This document shows positions 53,177 through 61,459 of a stretch of DNA of 64,000 nucleotides, one piece after another. The DNA lies in contig CBDAQA010000033.1 in NCBI GenBank assembly GCA_965198865.1, forward strand, positions 1 to 64,000. The letters run 5' to 3'. How positions within the stretch are numbered: position 1 is the stretch's first letter; the number at the start of each line of letters is the position of its first letter. A program made the position numbers and the translations under genes. The notes below the pieces were generated by a model that ran no database searches, was not told the DNA's origin, and saw only the letters and a program-made list of their open reading frames with translations. This DNA is from CBDAQA01 sp965198865 (GTDB lineage Bacteria > Planctomycetota > Phycisphaerae > Tepidisphaerales > Tepidisphaeraceae).

Positions 53177-53890
53177 TCAGAACGCGGGCTGCGGCTGCAC
53201 GCCCCATCCCATGGATGCGGGGGGCTCGACGATCGGCGACGCGGCCGGCTTGGGAACGGCCGACTTGTTGTTCGTCAGCACGACCGTTTCCCACAGGTCG
53301 ATGTGCCGGAGCTTGTACCGGTAGTCGACGACCGCGCCCGTCTGGTCGAGCAGGTCCTGCAGGGCCAGGTCGCTGCGCCAGCCGATCTTGGTGCAGATGG
53401 GGTTGGCGATCTTCTCGATGAACGCGATCAGGCGGTTGGTCGATTGGAAGTGGTTGACGATGACGATCTTCGCCCCCGCCTTGGCCACCCGCTGGGCCTC
53501 GCGGATCAGCCGGAACGGGTCGGAGACGACCGTGATCACGTGGCTGATGAAGATCTGGTCGAACGTGTCGTCGCCGAAGGGCAGGTGCATCGCGTCGGCC
53601 TGGAACACGCTGGCCGAGAGGCCGCGGTCGACGATCTTCTTCCGGCACTCGCGCAGCATCCCGGCCGACAGGTCGACGCCCACGACCCGCCCCTTGGCCG
53701 GCGGGTAGAACGCCAGCGACGCCCCGGTGCCGATGCCCAGGTCGAGCACCACCTCGCCGTCGGACACGTTCATGTGCTCGATCGCCCGGCCGATGCGGTT
53801 GCGGACCAGCCGGCCAAACGTGGCGTCGTAGAACCCGCTGTGGACGTCGTAGATCTTCCGCGTGCTTTCTTCGCGCATCAACTTGGACAT
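53177..53890 (-). CDS. Class I SAM methyltransferase (UbiE / PmtA-like)
   Basis: 237 residues. N-terminal IYDVHSGFYDATFGRLVRNR resembles the phospholipid N-methyltransferase and UbiE start; the SAM loop is VLDLGIGTGASLAFYP, with VGVDLSAGML and FQADAMHLPFGDDTFD following. The target could be phosphatidylethanolamine or a quinone; not decidable here. The C-terminal tail (about 25 residues) is proline/alanine-rich and outside the domain. Confidence 0.8.
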   Translation of the reverse strand: MSKLMREESTRKIYDVHSGFYDATFGRLVRNRIGRAIEHMNVSDGEVVLDLGIGTGASLAFYPPAKGRVVGVDLSAGMLRECRKKIVDRGLSASVFQADAMHLPFGDDTFDQIFISHVITVVSDPFRLIREAQRVAKAGAKIVIVNHFQSTNRLIAFIEKIANPICTKIGWRSDLALQDLLDQTGAVVDYRYKLRHIDLWETVVLTNNKSAVPKPAASPIVEPPASMGWGVQPQPAF

Positions 53891-54014
53891 GGGACGGCGG
53901 TCCTTCTGTGCTTCCTGCCTGTGGCCGGCCGGCCGCCCGGTCGATGGCCTCGACGACGCGTCACTCTATGACCCCCTGCCCGGTTTGCCAAGGTGGGGAA
54001 TCGACCGCCTGCGC

Positions 54015-54067
54015 GAAACGTGAAGACGTGAAACGTGACGGCGTCGTTGCTCACGTCTTCACGTTTC
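54015..54067. repeat. Inverted repeat of ACGTGAA units
   Basis: A perfect 17-bp pair (GAAACGTGAAGACGTGA at 54015-54031 with its complement at 54051-54067) around a 19-base loop. The left arm is itself built from the repeated unit CGTGAA. It lies in the 185-base gap between pgl (minus, ends 54076) and the methyltransferase start (53890), and could be a terminator or a dispersed repeat. Confidence 0.7.
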
Positions 54068-54075
54068 ACGATCCA

Positions 54076-54849
54076 TCACTCCTCCATCATCCCCGCCGCG
54101 GCGGCATCCACGACCCACGACAGCTTGCCGGTCGGGCGGATGCCCTGGATCGGGAGCACCTTCGCATCCTGCGGCCCCTCCAGCACCTGGTGCAGGCGGT
54201 CGGCCTTCTTCGCCCCCTCGACGAGGATCAGCACGGCCGCCGCCTTGTTCAGGAACGGGTAGGTCATCGTGATCCGCCAGGTGTTGAGCTTCTCGACGTG
54301 GTTGGCGACGCAGCGGTGGTCGCGCTCGTCGAGGGCCGTGGTGCCGGGGAACAGCGATGCGGTGTGGCCATCGTCGCCCATGCCGAGCAGGACCATGTCG
54401 GGCCCGCCGTCGTGGAACTTGACCTTGAGCAGCTCGCCGTACTCCTTGGCCGCGTGCTCGGGCGGGAGCTCGCCGCGCATGCGGTGGATGTTGGGCTCGG
54501 GGATCGGCAGCTTGCTCAGCATCGCCTCGTGGGCCATGCGGTAGTTGCTGTCCGGGTGGTCGGGCGGCACGCAGCGCTCGTCGCCGAAGTAGATCTCGAC
54601 CTTGCTCCAGTTCAGCCGGCACCGGTACGGGTCGCTGGCCAGCAGCTCGTACAGCAGCTTCGGCGTGGACCCGCCCGACAGGACCAGCGTGAACATGTGC
54701 TGGTTGTCGGCCAGCTTCCGGTCGGCGGCGGCGACGATGCGCTCCGCCGCCTCGTGCGGCAGGTCGGCCGCGTTGGGCAGCACCTTGATCTCGATGTTGG
54801 GGTCGGCCGTCTCAGGGCTGATCGGGCTGCTGTTAACGACGTCGGCCAT
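54076..54849 (-). CDS. pgl: 6-phosphogluconolactonase
   Basis: 257 residues. Hydrolyses 6-phosphogluconolactone in the oxidative pentose phosphate pathway. Signature blocks are LVLSGGSTPKLLYELL, YFGDERCVPPDHPDSNY and GMGDDGHTASLFPG. The ATG at 54849 is preceded by AGGAGG. No zwf or gnd gene is adjacent. Confidence 0.9.
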   Translation of the reverse strand: MADVVNSSPISPETADPNIEIKVLPNAADLPHEAAERIVAAADRKLADNQHMFTLVLSGGSTPKLLYELLASDPYRCRLNWSKVEIYFGDERCVPPDHPDSNYRMAHEAMLSKLPIPEPNIHRMRGELPPEHAAKEYGELLKVKFHDGGPDMVLLGMGDDGHTASLFPGTTALDERDHRCVANHVEKLNTWRITMTYPFLNKAAAVLILVEGAKKADRLHQVLEGPQDAKVLPIQGIRPTGKLSWVVDAAAAGMMEE

Positions 54850-54955
54850 GGCGGGTGCCTCCTGCGTGAGTGTTGCGGCCCGACTGTAGCCGATCCGCCG
54901 GCCGGCGTCAGTCGGTGACTTCGCATTCACCTTGCTCGGCCCCGGCCACCAATCC

Positions 54956-55228
54956 TCAGCCATGTTGGACAACCAGGCGGTCGTACTCCGCGTGCGTGCC
55001 AATGAAGAACCAGATGATCACCTCGCCGTTGCGGACGCCGACCGCGCGATAGCCGTCGTTTACGCGTACACACCCTAGCGGCTGCTGGGCGTTCAAAGCT
55101 GTGAACTCAACGCCGGGATTTTGGCGGTTGGCCTGGAACCGGCGGTATGCCGCCCTGGCTCGCCGCCGGATGTCCGCCGGCAGCCCCTCGAAGCTCTTCC
55201 GAAATCCTGCGTGGAGTTTGGAGATCAC
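54956..55228 (-). CDS. RelE/ParE-like toxin
   Basis: 90 residues. KLHAGFRKSFEGLPADIRRR followed by a late beta strand GYRAVGVRNGEVIIWFFIGT and HAEYDRLV match the RelE/ParE fold used by mRNA- or gyrase-targeting toxins. GTG start at 55228 overlaps the stop of an upstream frame (GTGA). That upstream frame (55225 to about 55300) could be a short antitoxin, but it has no good start. See findings. Confidence 0.65.
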   Translation of the reverse strand: MISKLHAGFRKSFEGLPADIRRRARAAYRRFQANRQNPGVEFTALNAQQPLGCVRVNDGYRAVGVRNGEVIIWFFIGTHAEYDRLVVQHG

Positions 55229-55322
55229 AGTCGGTCCGGATCCAACGGCTCCGTCTCACCCCGGGCGTTAGCGGCGAGCACCTCATCGACCAGCCGCTGC
55301 ACGCCGACCGCATGCTTGGCCC

Positions 55323-55514
55323 CTAACTCTTGTTGGAAGTCATGAGCAGCGCCACAGCCGGCATCGCGCCGAAAAGAATGGCCGCTGCCGTCGCCGTCCA
55401 AAGGTAACATCGCGCGATCGTGCGCCGCGGTGGCAGCCAGAAGCAGCCGATCGCGACGAGGAGCGATAGCACTTGCACTGCATAGCCGGGAAAGCCAAAT
55501 ATCACCAGACTCAT
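55323..55514 (-). CDS. Small membrane protein, unknown
   Basis: 63 residues with two to three hydrophobic stretches (MSLVIFGFPGYAVQVLSLLV, and later WTATAAAILFGAMPAVALLM). It lies just upstream of the RelE-like toxin, on the same strand. It is probably unrelated to the toxin. No family is recognised. Confidence 0.5.
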   Translation of the reverse strand: MSLVIFGFPGYAVQVLSLLVAIGCFWLPPRRTIARCYLWTATAAAILFGAMPAVALLMTSNKS

Positions 55515-55744
55515 GGTCGGGCCCCAAGGTGCTGATTCGCCATGCCGATTCGCATACACTTCATTCGCCTGTGCGAGGTGTGCGACGGCCCAAAACTAAC
55601 CTGCAAAGCCGGCGGCCGCCATCGTGATCAAATGTGCAGCGACGAACTTGAATGCACCGACCCGAAGACGGAAGGTCGATACGTCGCGCTGCGGCTTCGC
55701 CGACACGTCGAGGCTCTTCGGCGCGTTGATCATCGGATACCCCA
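55515..55744. other. Region without a convincing gene before spoVR
   Basis: 230 bases between the small membrane gene and spoVR. Frames here are short and of mixed composition. No RNA or repeat was recognised. Confidence 0.3.
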
Positions 55745-57277
55745 TCACGCCACCGCGTGTGCCGGCTTCGGCAAATCATCATGGATTGTCTGCTGCTTCG
55801 GCTGGCTGCCGTCGAAGCTGAACAGGATCATGTCGTCGTCGATCCGGGCCTGCAGGTGGACCGGCCGCTGCCAGATCTTGTGCAGGTTGCGCAGCGTTTC
55901 TACCGCGAACTTGATCTCCACGTCCAGCCCGTTGTGCTTGTGGGCCAGGTACAGCTCGCCGCGGTTGCCATAGTTGCCGTCGACCACGTAGATGAACGGC
56001 TGGCCCATGTTGGTCAGCCGGTACAGCATGGTCTGCTTGATCCGCACCGGGTCGCGGCTCAGGATGCGCATCTGCCCGGTGTGGGGGTCCCGGCCGTACT
56101 GGTAGAACTTGTGCTTCTCGATGAACTCCGGCGTCATGAACTCGTCGATGAAGTTCACGTCGTTGTAGACCCGGCGAACCTCGAAGATCTTCTCCCGCCC
56201 CTGCCCCAGACCCGTGTCCCACCGCTTCCGCTCGCCGAGACGGTCGGCGTCGTCGTAGGCCTTGCCGAACTTGCCCTTGTTCCACCGGTCCTCGATGTCG
56301 CGGAACAGCTCCAGCCCGATCTTGTAGGGGTTGAAGTTCCCCGGCGGCATGTGGACCGTGCCACTATGATGATCCGCGTAGTCAATCACTTCCGAAGCAT
56401 CTAAGAAGTGCTTCGTCATCATGGTGGAGTGCCAGTAGCTCGCCCACCCCTCGTTCATGACCTTCGTCATGCCCTGCGGTGCGTAGTAGTAACTTTCCTC
56501 TCGAACGATGGAAAGGCAATCCGCCTGCCAGTCCTCCAGCCGGGCGTGATCCAGCAGGTACTGTAGAACGTCCCGCGTCGGCTTCACCGGCGACGCGTGC
56601 CGCATCTTCGCCCGGTCCTCGCCCCGCTTCTTGGCCTCGGCCGCCAGCCGCACCGGCGGGTTGATGTACCGGTCCATGTAGTCCTTGGCCCGGTACTTCT
56701 CGATCGGGTCCTCCCGTGGCGGGGGGACGTCCTTCTCGTCCAGCGGGCCGCGGTTGAGGAACATGCTGTGCGGGTCGATCAGGTGCTCGACGCTCAGGCA
56801 CACGTCCAGCCACCGCTCCACCACGTCCGACCCGTGCTTCTCGATGTGCTTCCGCACGTGGGTCGAGTGGTTCGCCATCTCGTCCATCATCTTGCGGTTC
56901 GTGGCCGCGAACCACAGGTTGTTCTTGAAGAAGTCGCAGTGGCCGTAGACGTGGGCGATCACCAGCTTCTGGTCGACCAGCGGGTTGCTCTCCTGCAGGT
57001 AGGCGTAGCACGGGTCGTTGTTGATCACCATCTCGTAGATCCGGCCCAGCCCGTAGTGGTGCTGCTTGCGGAGCCGCTCGTACTCCATGCCGAACCGCCA
57101 GTGGGGGTACCGCTGGGGGAACCCGCCGTAGCCGGCGATCTGGTTCATCTGCTCGTAGTCGCACATCTCGAAGACGGTCGGGTAGAAGTCGAGCCCGTAG
57201 GCCCGGGCCTGCTCCCGGATCTGCTTCTTGGCGGCCAACAACTCCGGCGGGAACGGGGCGAGCGTGTGCGAAGCCAT
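55745..57277 (-). CDS. spoVR: SpoVR-family protein
   Basis: 510 residues. The family signature FGMEYERLRKQHHYGLGRIY and HVYGHCDFFKNNLWF are present, with further blocks WASYWHSTMMTKHFL and PYKIGLELFRDIEDRW. SpoVR and its relatives (YcgB) are linked to the PrkA/DUF444 stress system, which lies farther down this strand (59354 onward). The start MASHTLAPFPPEL at 57277 is typical of the family. Confidence 0.93.
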   Translation of the reverse strand: MASHTLAPFPPELLAAKKQIREQARAYGLDFYPTVFEMCDYEQMNQIAGYGGFPQRYPHWRFGMEYERLRKQHHYGLGRIYEMVINNDPCYAYLQESNPLVDQKLVIAHVYGHCDFFKNNLWFAATNRKMMDEMANHSTHVRKHIEKHGSDVVERWLDVCLSVEHLIDPHSMFLNRGPLDEKDVPPPREDPIEKYRAKDYMDRYINPPVRLAAEAKKRGEDRAKMRHASPVKPTRDVLQYLLDHARLEDWQADCLSIVREESYYYAPQGMTKVMNEGWASYWHSTMMTKHFLDASEVIDYADHHSGTVHMPPGNFNPYKIGLELFRDIEDRWNKGKFGKAYDDADRLGERKRWDTGLGQGREKIFEVRRVYNDVNFIDEFMTPEFIEKHKFYQYGRDPHTGQMRILSRDPVRIKQTMLYRLTNMGQPFIYVVDGNYGNRGELYLAHKHNGLDVEIKFAVETLRNLHKIWQRPVHLQARIDDDMILFSFDGSQPKQQTIHDDLPKPAHAVA

Positions 57278-57378
57278 GCGGTGGACTCCTGGTGCTGGTG
57301 GGACGGCCGATCATACCCCAAGACCACGCTTCCCGGCGAAGGCGAGCGTACGGTCCCGCAGGATTTGGAGGCCCACCC

Positions 57379-57790
57379 TTGAGCGAGTACCAGTACTCCG
57401 AGTTCCTCGCGCTCGACCGCCCGCTGACCGCGGCTCAGCAGGCGGCCGTGCGGCAGGTCTCCACCCGGACAGAGATCACCGCTACGTCGCTCGTCAACGC
57501 GTACCAATGGGGCGACTTCTAGGGCGACGTCCACGACTTTCTCAAGCGGTACTACGACGCCCACCTCTAGGTCGCCCCGGATCAGCAACGCGTGGAAGGA
57601 CGTCGACCTTTTCATCGACGAGCGGAACCGCCAGTCGTATGATCAGGCCGCCAACCTGCCCGCCGATCTCAAAGCCGTGGCCGAACAGCCCGGCGGTGAC
57701 CCCGGCCGGCTTCCGGAGCCAGCTGGCCAGAAGGTTGTCCGACAACAGCCGTCGGCCCAACCTCATCGCTGCCGCCCTCCGGGTAGAATT
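57379..57790 (+). pseudogene. Internally deleted, frameshifted remnant of a conserved protein
   Basis: The 5' part reads LSEYQYSEFLALDRPLTAAQ from a TTG start with GGAGG nearby. It then shows in-frame TAGs at about 57520 and 57568. The 3' part, in other frames, reads LFIDERNRQSYDQAANLPAD and FRSQLARRLSDNSRR, which fits the C-terminus of the same family. Only the two ends of a much longer gene survive, with stops and a frameshift, so it is non-functional. Confidence 0.6.
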
Positions 57791-57845
57791 GGTTTCCTGG
57801 CCAGGATGACGATCGCCGGCCAGAAATTCACTCACCGGAGTTCAC

Positions 57846-58313
57846 GTGACCGGCCTCGTAAGCCTCTTCTCCGTGTTGCCCGAAGTCGCCCAGGGCGAGA
57901 CCCGCAGCATCTGGATCCGGGGTGACCCCAACGCGGTCGCCGCAGCTGCGGCACCGACCGACAACTACGGGTTCCTCGAGTACTACTGCGACGATCCCAC
58001 GTGCGACTGCCAGCGCGTCCTGATCATCGTGCAGGCGGCCTCGACCGGGCGGACCGTGGCGACGATCAGCCACTCGTTCGACCCCCCACCGGCCGGCGGC
58101 ATCGTGAGCGAGCAGACGTTTCTCGACCCCCTGAACCCCCAGTCCCCGTTCGCGGCGGAGATGCTTCGACTGTTCCGCGACGTCGCGCTCGACGACCGGT
58201 ACACCAATCGCCTTCGCCGGCACTACAGGATGGTCAAAGACCTCGTGACAGCCTCACCCAGGCGGCGCCTGACCACGAAGAAGAGGAGCCCGGGTCGACG
58301 TTCGAAACGGTGA
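57846..58313 (+). CDS. Conserved hypothetical protein with CxDPxCDC motif
   Basis: 155 residues, GTG start. The region FLEYYCDDPTCDCQRVLII has cysteines spaced for metal binding and resembles domains often found with SEC-C proteins. The C-terminal 30 residues are Arg/Lys-rich. It is a plus-strand gene between the pseudogene and the minus-strand cluster. Function unknown. Confidence 0.6.
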   Translation: MTGLVSLFSVLPEVAQGETRSIWIRGDPNAVAAAAAPTDNYGFLEYYCDDPTCDCQRVLIIVQAASTGRTVATISHSFDPPPAGGIVSEQTFLDPLNPQSPFAAEMLRLFRDVALDDRYTNRLRRHYRMVKDLVTASPRRRLTTKKRSPGRRSKR

Positions 58314-58335
58314 TGACCGAGCGACGGCCGCCGGC

Positions 58336-58935
58336 TCACCGCCGCCGCCCCTTGCGGTTGCGGTCCTTCTTCGGCGTGTGGCTGCCCTGCCGGAACAGGC
58401 TTGCCGTCGGCTCCGATGCCGGCCGCTCGGCCGCCGCGTCAGGTAACGCCCGGAGGAACGGTGCCTCACCCTGCCGCTTTTGCGGATCCGCCCGCGCGTC
58501 GCGGCCCCGCTTCGGTCCGCCCCGACCCATGCCGCCCAGCTTGAGCAGTCCCCGCTTGAGCACGTGCGGCAGCATGAGCATGGAGAGCTTGCTCGTGATC
58601 GGGTGGTCCGGCGCGAGCTTGCTGAGCAGGTCCAAGTAGATCTGCGCGCCATCGACGTCGTTCTCGGCCAGGCGATATTCGCCCAGCATCCCCCACAGCG
58701 CGGCCGCCTCGGTCACGTGGAACTGCGTCCGCTCGGGGTACATCATCTTCAGGTCGAGCTCGCCCCCCGGCGCCTCGCGGACCTTCTCCGGATGGCCCTC
58801 ATCGAGGTACCGCTGGGCGTTTCCACCCAGGCAGACCAGTCCAGCGGCGCGGGCCTCGCCCGCCGCGGCAACCATCAGGTAGGCAAAGCCCACCCTACAT
58901 GACTCGATGTGGCGGGCCGCATCGTCCCCCTGCAT
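58336..58935 (-). CDS. Hypothetical protein, helical with a low-complexity tail
   Basis: 199 residues. The N-terminal 120 residues contain helical repeats (YLMVAAAGEARAAGLVCLGG and EAAALWGMLGEYRLAENDVD), possibly TPR-like. The last 70 residues are charged and low-complexity (KRGRDARADPQKRQGE). Its ATG overlaps the stop of the upstream 58935-59195 gene (TAATG), indicating coupling. No family is recognised. Confidence 0.55.
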   Translation of the reverse strand: MQGDDAARHIESCRVGFAYLMVAAAGEARAAGLVCLGGNAQRYLDEGHPEKVREAPGGELDLKMMYPERTQFHVTEAAALWGMLGEYRLAENDVDGAQIYLDLLSKLAPDHPITSKLSMLMLPHVLKRGLLKLGGMGRGGPKRGRDARADPQKRQGEAPFLRALPDAAAERPASEPTASLFRQGSHTPKKDRNRKGRRR

Positions 58936-59195
58936 TACGCCCGCGGACGGCGTCCGCCCGGCGGACGCCGCGGGTCGATCTGCTCGGCCATCACGATGTT
59001 TGGGATCGAGATCAGCTTCAGCTGTGTACCGGTCCGAGCCATAGGATCGTCGTTCAGCCCAACCACCAGCGACAGGCCGGAGATCATGGCGCGCAACCGG
59101 TTATTGACCAGGAACTGATCGCCACTGGCCAGCGTGACGCGGAACGGTTTGAACGGTTCCTCGTAAAGAATCTCTTCGAGCTCTGACGGACTCAT
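58935..59195 (-). CDS. Small conserved-looking protein, unknown
   Basis: 86 residues from the ATG at 59195, which has GGAGGT three bases upstream. The sequence SPSELEEILYEEPFKPFRVT followed by LASGDQFLVNNRLRAMISGL resembles small bacterial proteins of unknown function. The stop overlaps the next gene by one base. Confidence 0.6.
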   Translation of the reverse strand: MSPSELEEILYEEPFKPFRVTLASGDQFLVNNRLRAMISGLSLVVGLNDDPMARTGTQLKLISIPNIVMAEQIDPRRPPGGRRPRA

Positions 59196-59233
59196 TCGAC
59201 CTCCGACAGTTCCGCGGGCCGTGCCCACCACAC

Positions 59234-59353
59234 TCACTTTGCGTTTTCGGAAAGCCACCAGATTAAGAGGTACCCGAGACCACCAAGTACGACCACGCAC
59301 AGGATGGGAATGGCGAACGCCAGGTAGATCTTCGACCCGGTTCCCAGCCGCAC
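59234..59353 (-). CDS. Tiny single-pass membrane protein next to DUF444
   Basis: 39 residues. GTG start at 59353 directly follows the DUF444 stop (TGAGTG). The core is a membrane helix (YLAFAIPILCVVVLGGLGYL) followed by LIWWLSENAK. It is too short for standard gene callers but its placement at the end of the DUF444 gene argues for a real coupled product. Confidence 0.5.
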   Translation of the reverse strand: MRLGTGSKIYLAFAIPILCVVVLGGLGYLLIWWLSENAK

Positions 59354-60457
59354 TCAGTGCCCCTTCCCAAAAAACGTCTTGATCGAGTCGTAAATGTCAT
59401 CCTTCGAGTTCACCCGGCTCGTCAGCACCTTCGCGTGCGCCCGCAGGTGCTCGTGCAGCACGTTGATGAAGTTGCCGCTGCCGTAGGCGCTGGCGACCTG
59501 GCAGTAGCCGAACATGTTGGCGATCGGCAGCAGCTGCTCCTTGAGGATCTTCACGCACTCCCGGCTGTCGCTCTCGGAGCTGTTGTCGCCGTCGCTGAAG
59601 TGGAACAGGTAGATGTTCCACTCCTCCGGGCTGTAGTGGGCGTCGAGCAGTTGCTTGGCCGCCTTGTACGCGCTGCTGATCTTGGTCCCGCCGTCCTCGC
59701 GCAGGTGGTAGAACGTGTGCTTGTCCACCTCCTTGGCCGAGACGTCGTGGACGATGTACCGGCTCTCGATCCCCTCGTAGTTCTTCCGCAGCCAGGTGTC
59801 GATCCAGAAGCTCTCCATACGCACCAGCTCCTTCTGCTCCTCACCCATCGAGCCGCTGACGTCCATCATGAAGATGATGACGGCGTTGCTCTGCGGGGCC
59901 TTGACCTCCTTCCAGCTGCGGTAGCGGATGTCCTTCTTCTCCGGGATGATCACCGGGTGGGCCGGGTCGTACGTGCCGGTGGCGATCGACCGCTTCAGGG
60001 CCTCCTTGTACGACCGCTTGAAGTGCCGCAGCGATGCTGGGCCGACCTTGCGCAGCGAGCTGAACTTCTCGCGCACGGTGGTGATGCGGTGCTTCCCCTT
60101 GGGGTCGATCCGCGGCAGCTTCAACTCCTCGGCCAGGATGTCGGCCAGCTCGTCCAGCGACAGGTCGACCTCCATCAGGTGCTGCCCAGCCTGGTCGCCG
60201 CCCTGCCCCTTCCCCTTGCCCGGCTGCCCCTTGCCGACGACGTCGCCCTCTTTCCCGTCGCCCGCGCCGACGCCGCCGCCGTTGTCGCCGTAACGGAAGT
60301 GGGGCAGCTCCACGCCGCGCACGGGGATGCTGATCAGGTGCTTCCCCTCCTTGCCGATCAGCTCGCCCTTGGTGAGGAACTTCCGCAGGTCGTCGCGGAT
60401 GCGCCCCTTGACGATCTGGCGGAACCGCTGGTGGTCCTTCTCGATCTTGAGGATCAT
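59354..60457 (-). CDS. DUF444 protein (YeaH/YhbH family)
   Basis: 367 residues. The start MILKIEKDHQRFRQIVKGRI and the vWA-like IIFMMDVSGSMGEEQKELV (MIDAS-type DxSxS) define the family. In many bacteria DUF444, SpoVR and PrkA act together in a stress response. Its ATG overlaps the stop of the upstream HepT gene (ATGA), and the 39-residue membrane protein follows its stop directly. Confidence 0.9.
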   Translation of the reverse strand: MILKIEKDHQRFRQIVKGRIRDDLRKFLTKGELIGKEGKHLISIPVRGVELPHFRYGDNGGGVGAGDGKEGDVVGKGQPGKGKGQGGDQAGQHLMEVDLSLDELADILAEELKLPRIDPKGKHRITTVREKFSSLRKVGPASLRHFKRSYKEALKRSIATGTYDPAHPVIIPEKKDIRYRSWKEVKAPQSNAVIIFMMDVSGSMGEEQKELVRMESFWIDTWLRKNYEGIESRYIVHDVSAKEVDKHTFYHLREDGGTKISSAYKAAKQLLDAHYSPEEWNIYLFHFSDGDNSSESDSRECVKILKEQLLPIANMFGYCQVASAYGSGNFINVLHEHLRAHAKVLTSRVNSKDDIYDSIKTFFGKGH

Positions 60458-60813
60458 GGGCGGGCCCTCTGGTTGAGCCACGCTTCCAACGCTTGCACGA
60501 GCGGCTCAAGATCGCGTGAGACAACCTCCCACACGATCTCGGCCTTCACGTTGAAGTACACGTGGACGAGTTGGTTCCTCATGAGCACGATGTCGCGCCA
60601 CGGTACAGTTGGCATCGTCAGTCGCGTCGGCTCCGCGACGCGATTGGCGGCCTCGCCGATCTCCTGGATGCAGTTGACCACGGCTCGGCGGTACATCACG
60701 TCGGTGTCGAGGCTCGCGCGGTCACGCCCGACAGAGAAACCCATCGCCTGTCGGGCGGCGTCGATCATGTGGCGAACGCGGACCTCGTCGGGATCGGGCG
60801 CACTAGGCGGCAT
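60454..60813 (-). CDS. hepT: HepT-type RNase toxin of an MntA/HepT system
   Basis: 119 residues of the DUF86/HepT family. The catalytic motif is RNQLVHVY (R-x4-6-H-x-Y) in a helical bundle; the tyrosine is the site AMPylated by MntA in studied systems. The ATG at 60813 overlaps the mntA stop (11 bases), and its own stop overlaps the DUF444 start. So the toxin-antitoxin pair is embedded in this stress-gene cluster. Confidence 0.8.
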   Translation of the reverse strand: MPPSAPDPDEVRVRHMIDAARQAMGFSVGRDRASLDTDVMYRRAVVNCIQEIGEAANRVAEPTRLTMPTVPWRDIVLMRNQLVHVYFNVKAEIVWEVVSRDLEPLVQALEAWLNQRARP

Positions 60814-61105
60814 ACACAAGCCTCGCGTTGTAAACCACGAACTCGCGGAAATATGGCGACAGGTCCTCCGGCGTCCGCAGGTCGGCGGTACGGCCGATCA
60901 GGTCAGAGAGGTCGCCGCACATGCCGCCGATGTCGAACAAGCTGACCCGTCTGTCCGGCGCGAAGTCGACGAGGAAGTCCACGTCGCTGTTGGGTCCGAA
61001 CCGATCGGTGAGGATCGATCCGAACAGAGACAGCCGCACGATGCCGTTCCGACGGCAGAAGCCGGTCAGCTGCGCCAAGTCGAAATTGATCCCGTGCAGT
61101 TCCAT
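60803..61105 (-). CDS. mntA: MntA-type nucleotidyltransferase antitoxin
   Basis: 100 residues. The minimal nucleotidyltransferase motif GSILTDRFGPNSDVDFLVDF (GS-x10-DxD) is complete. In described systems MntA inactivates HepT by adding AMP residues to its tyrosine. It lies directly upstream of hepT on the same strand and overlaps it. Confidence 0.82.
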   Translation of the reverse strand: MELHGINFDLAQLTGFCRRNGIVRLSLFGSILTDRFGPNSDVDFLVDFAPDRRVSLFDIGGMCGDLSDLIGRTADLRTPEDLSPYFREFVVYNARLVYAA

Positions 61106-61147
61106 GCCGCCCACTCTACCTTGCAACATCCCTCTCCCGACATCACG

Positions 61148-61399
61148 TCACCCCACCCGCCGCGTCATCAACCACAGCCCGATCAGCAGCACGACCACCG
61201 ACCCGACCACGCCCACGATCGTCCCGGCCAGCATGTAGTGCGCCGCGTCGATCGGGTTGTCGCCGGCGACGGCGGCGGGCCTGGCCCAGCCGTACCTGGG
61301 GTCGGTCAGCCAGAAGAACGCCACGCCGAGCAGTCCCGCGACGACCAGCGACGCGCCGGGGCGGCGGCTGCGCGAACGGGTGACAGGCGCGTCAGCCAC
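61148..61399 (-). CDS. Small two-pass membrane protein
   Basis: 83 residues from a GTG at 61399 with a good ribosome-binding site (GGAGGGGG). Two hydrophobic helices: SLVVAGLLGVAFFWL and GTIVGVVGSVVVLLIGLWLM. It lies between the GH26 gene and mntA on the same strand. Function unknown. Confidence 0.55.
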   Translation of the reverse strand: MADAPVTRSRSRRPGASLVVAGLLGVAFFWLTDPRYGWARPAAVAGDNPIDAAHYMLAGTIVGVVGSVVVLLIGLWLMTRRVG

Positions 61400-61459
61400 G
61401 GGACCCCCTCCGTCGGAGCCCCAGACGTACATCCGGTGCTGCACAGGCGCGATGGTGAC

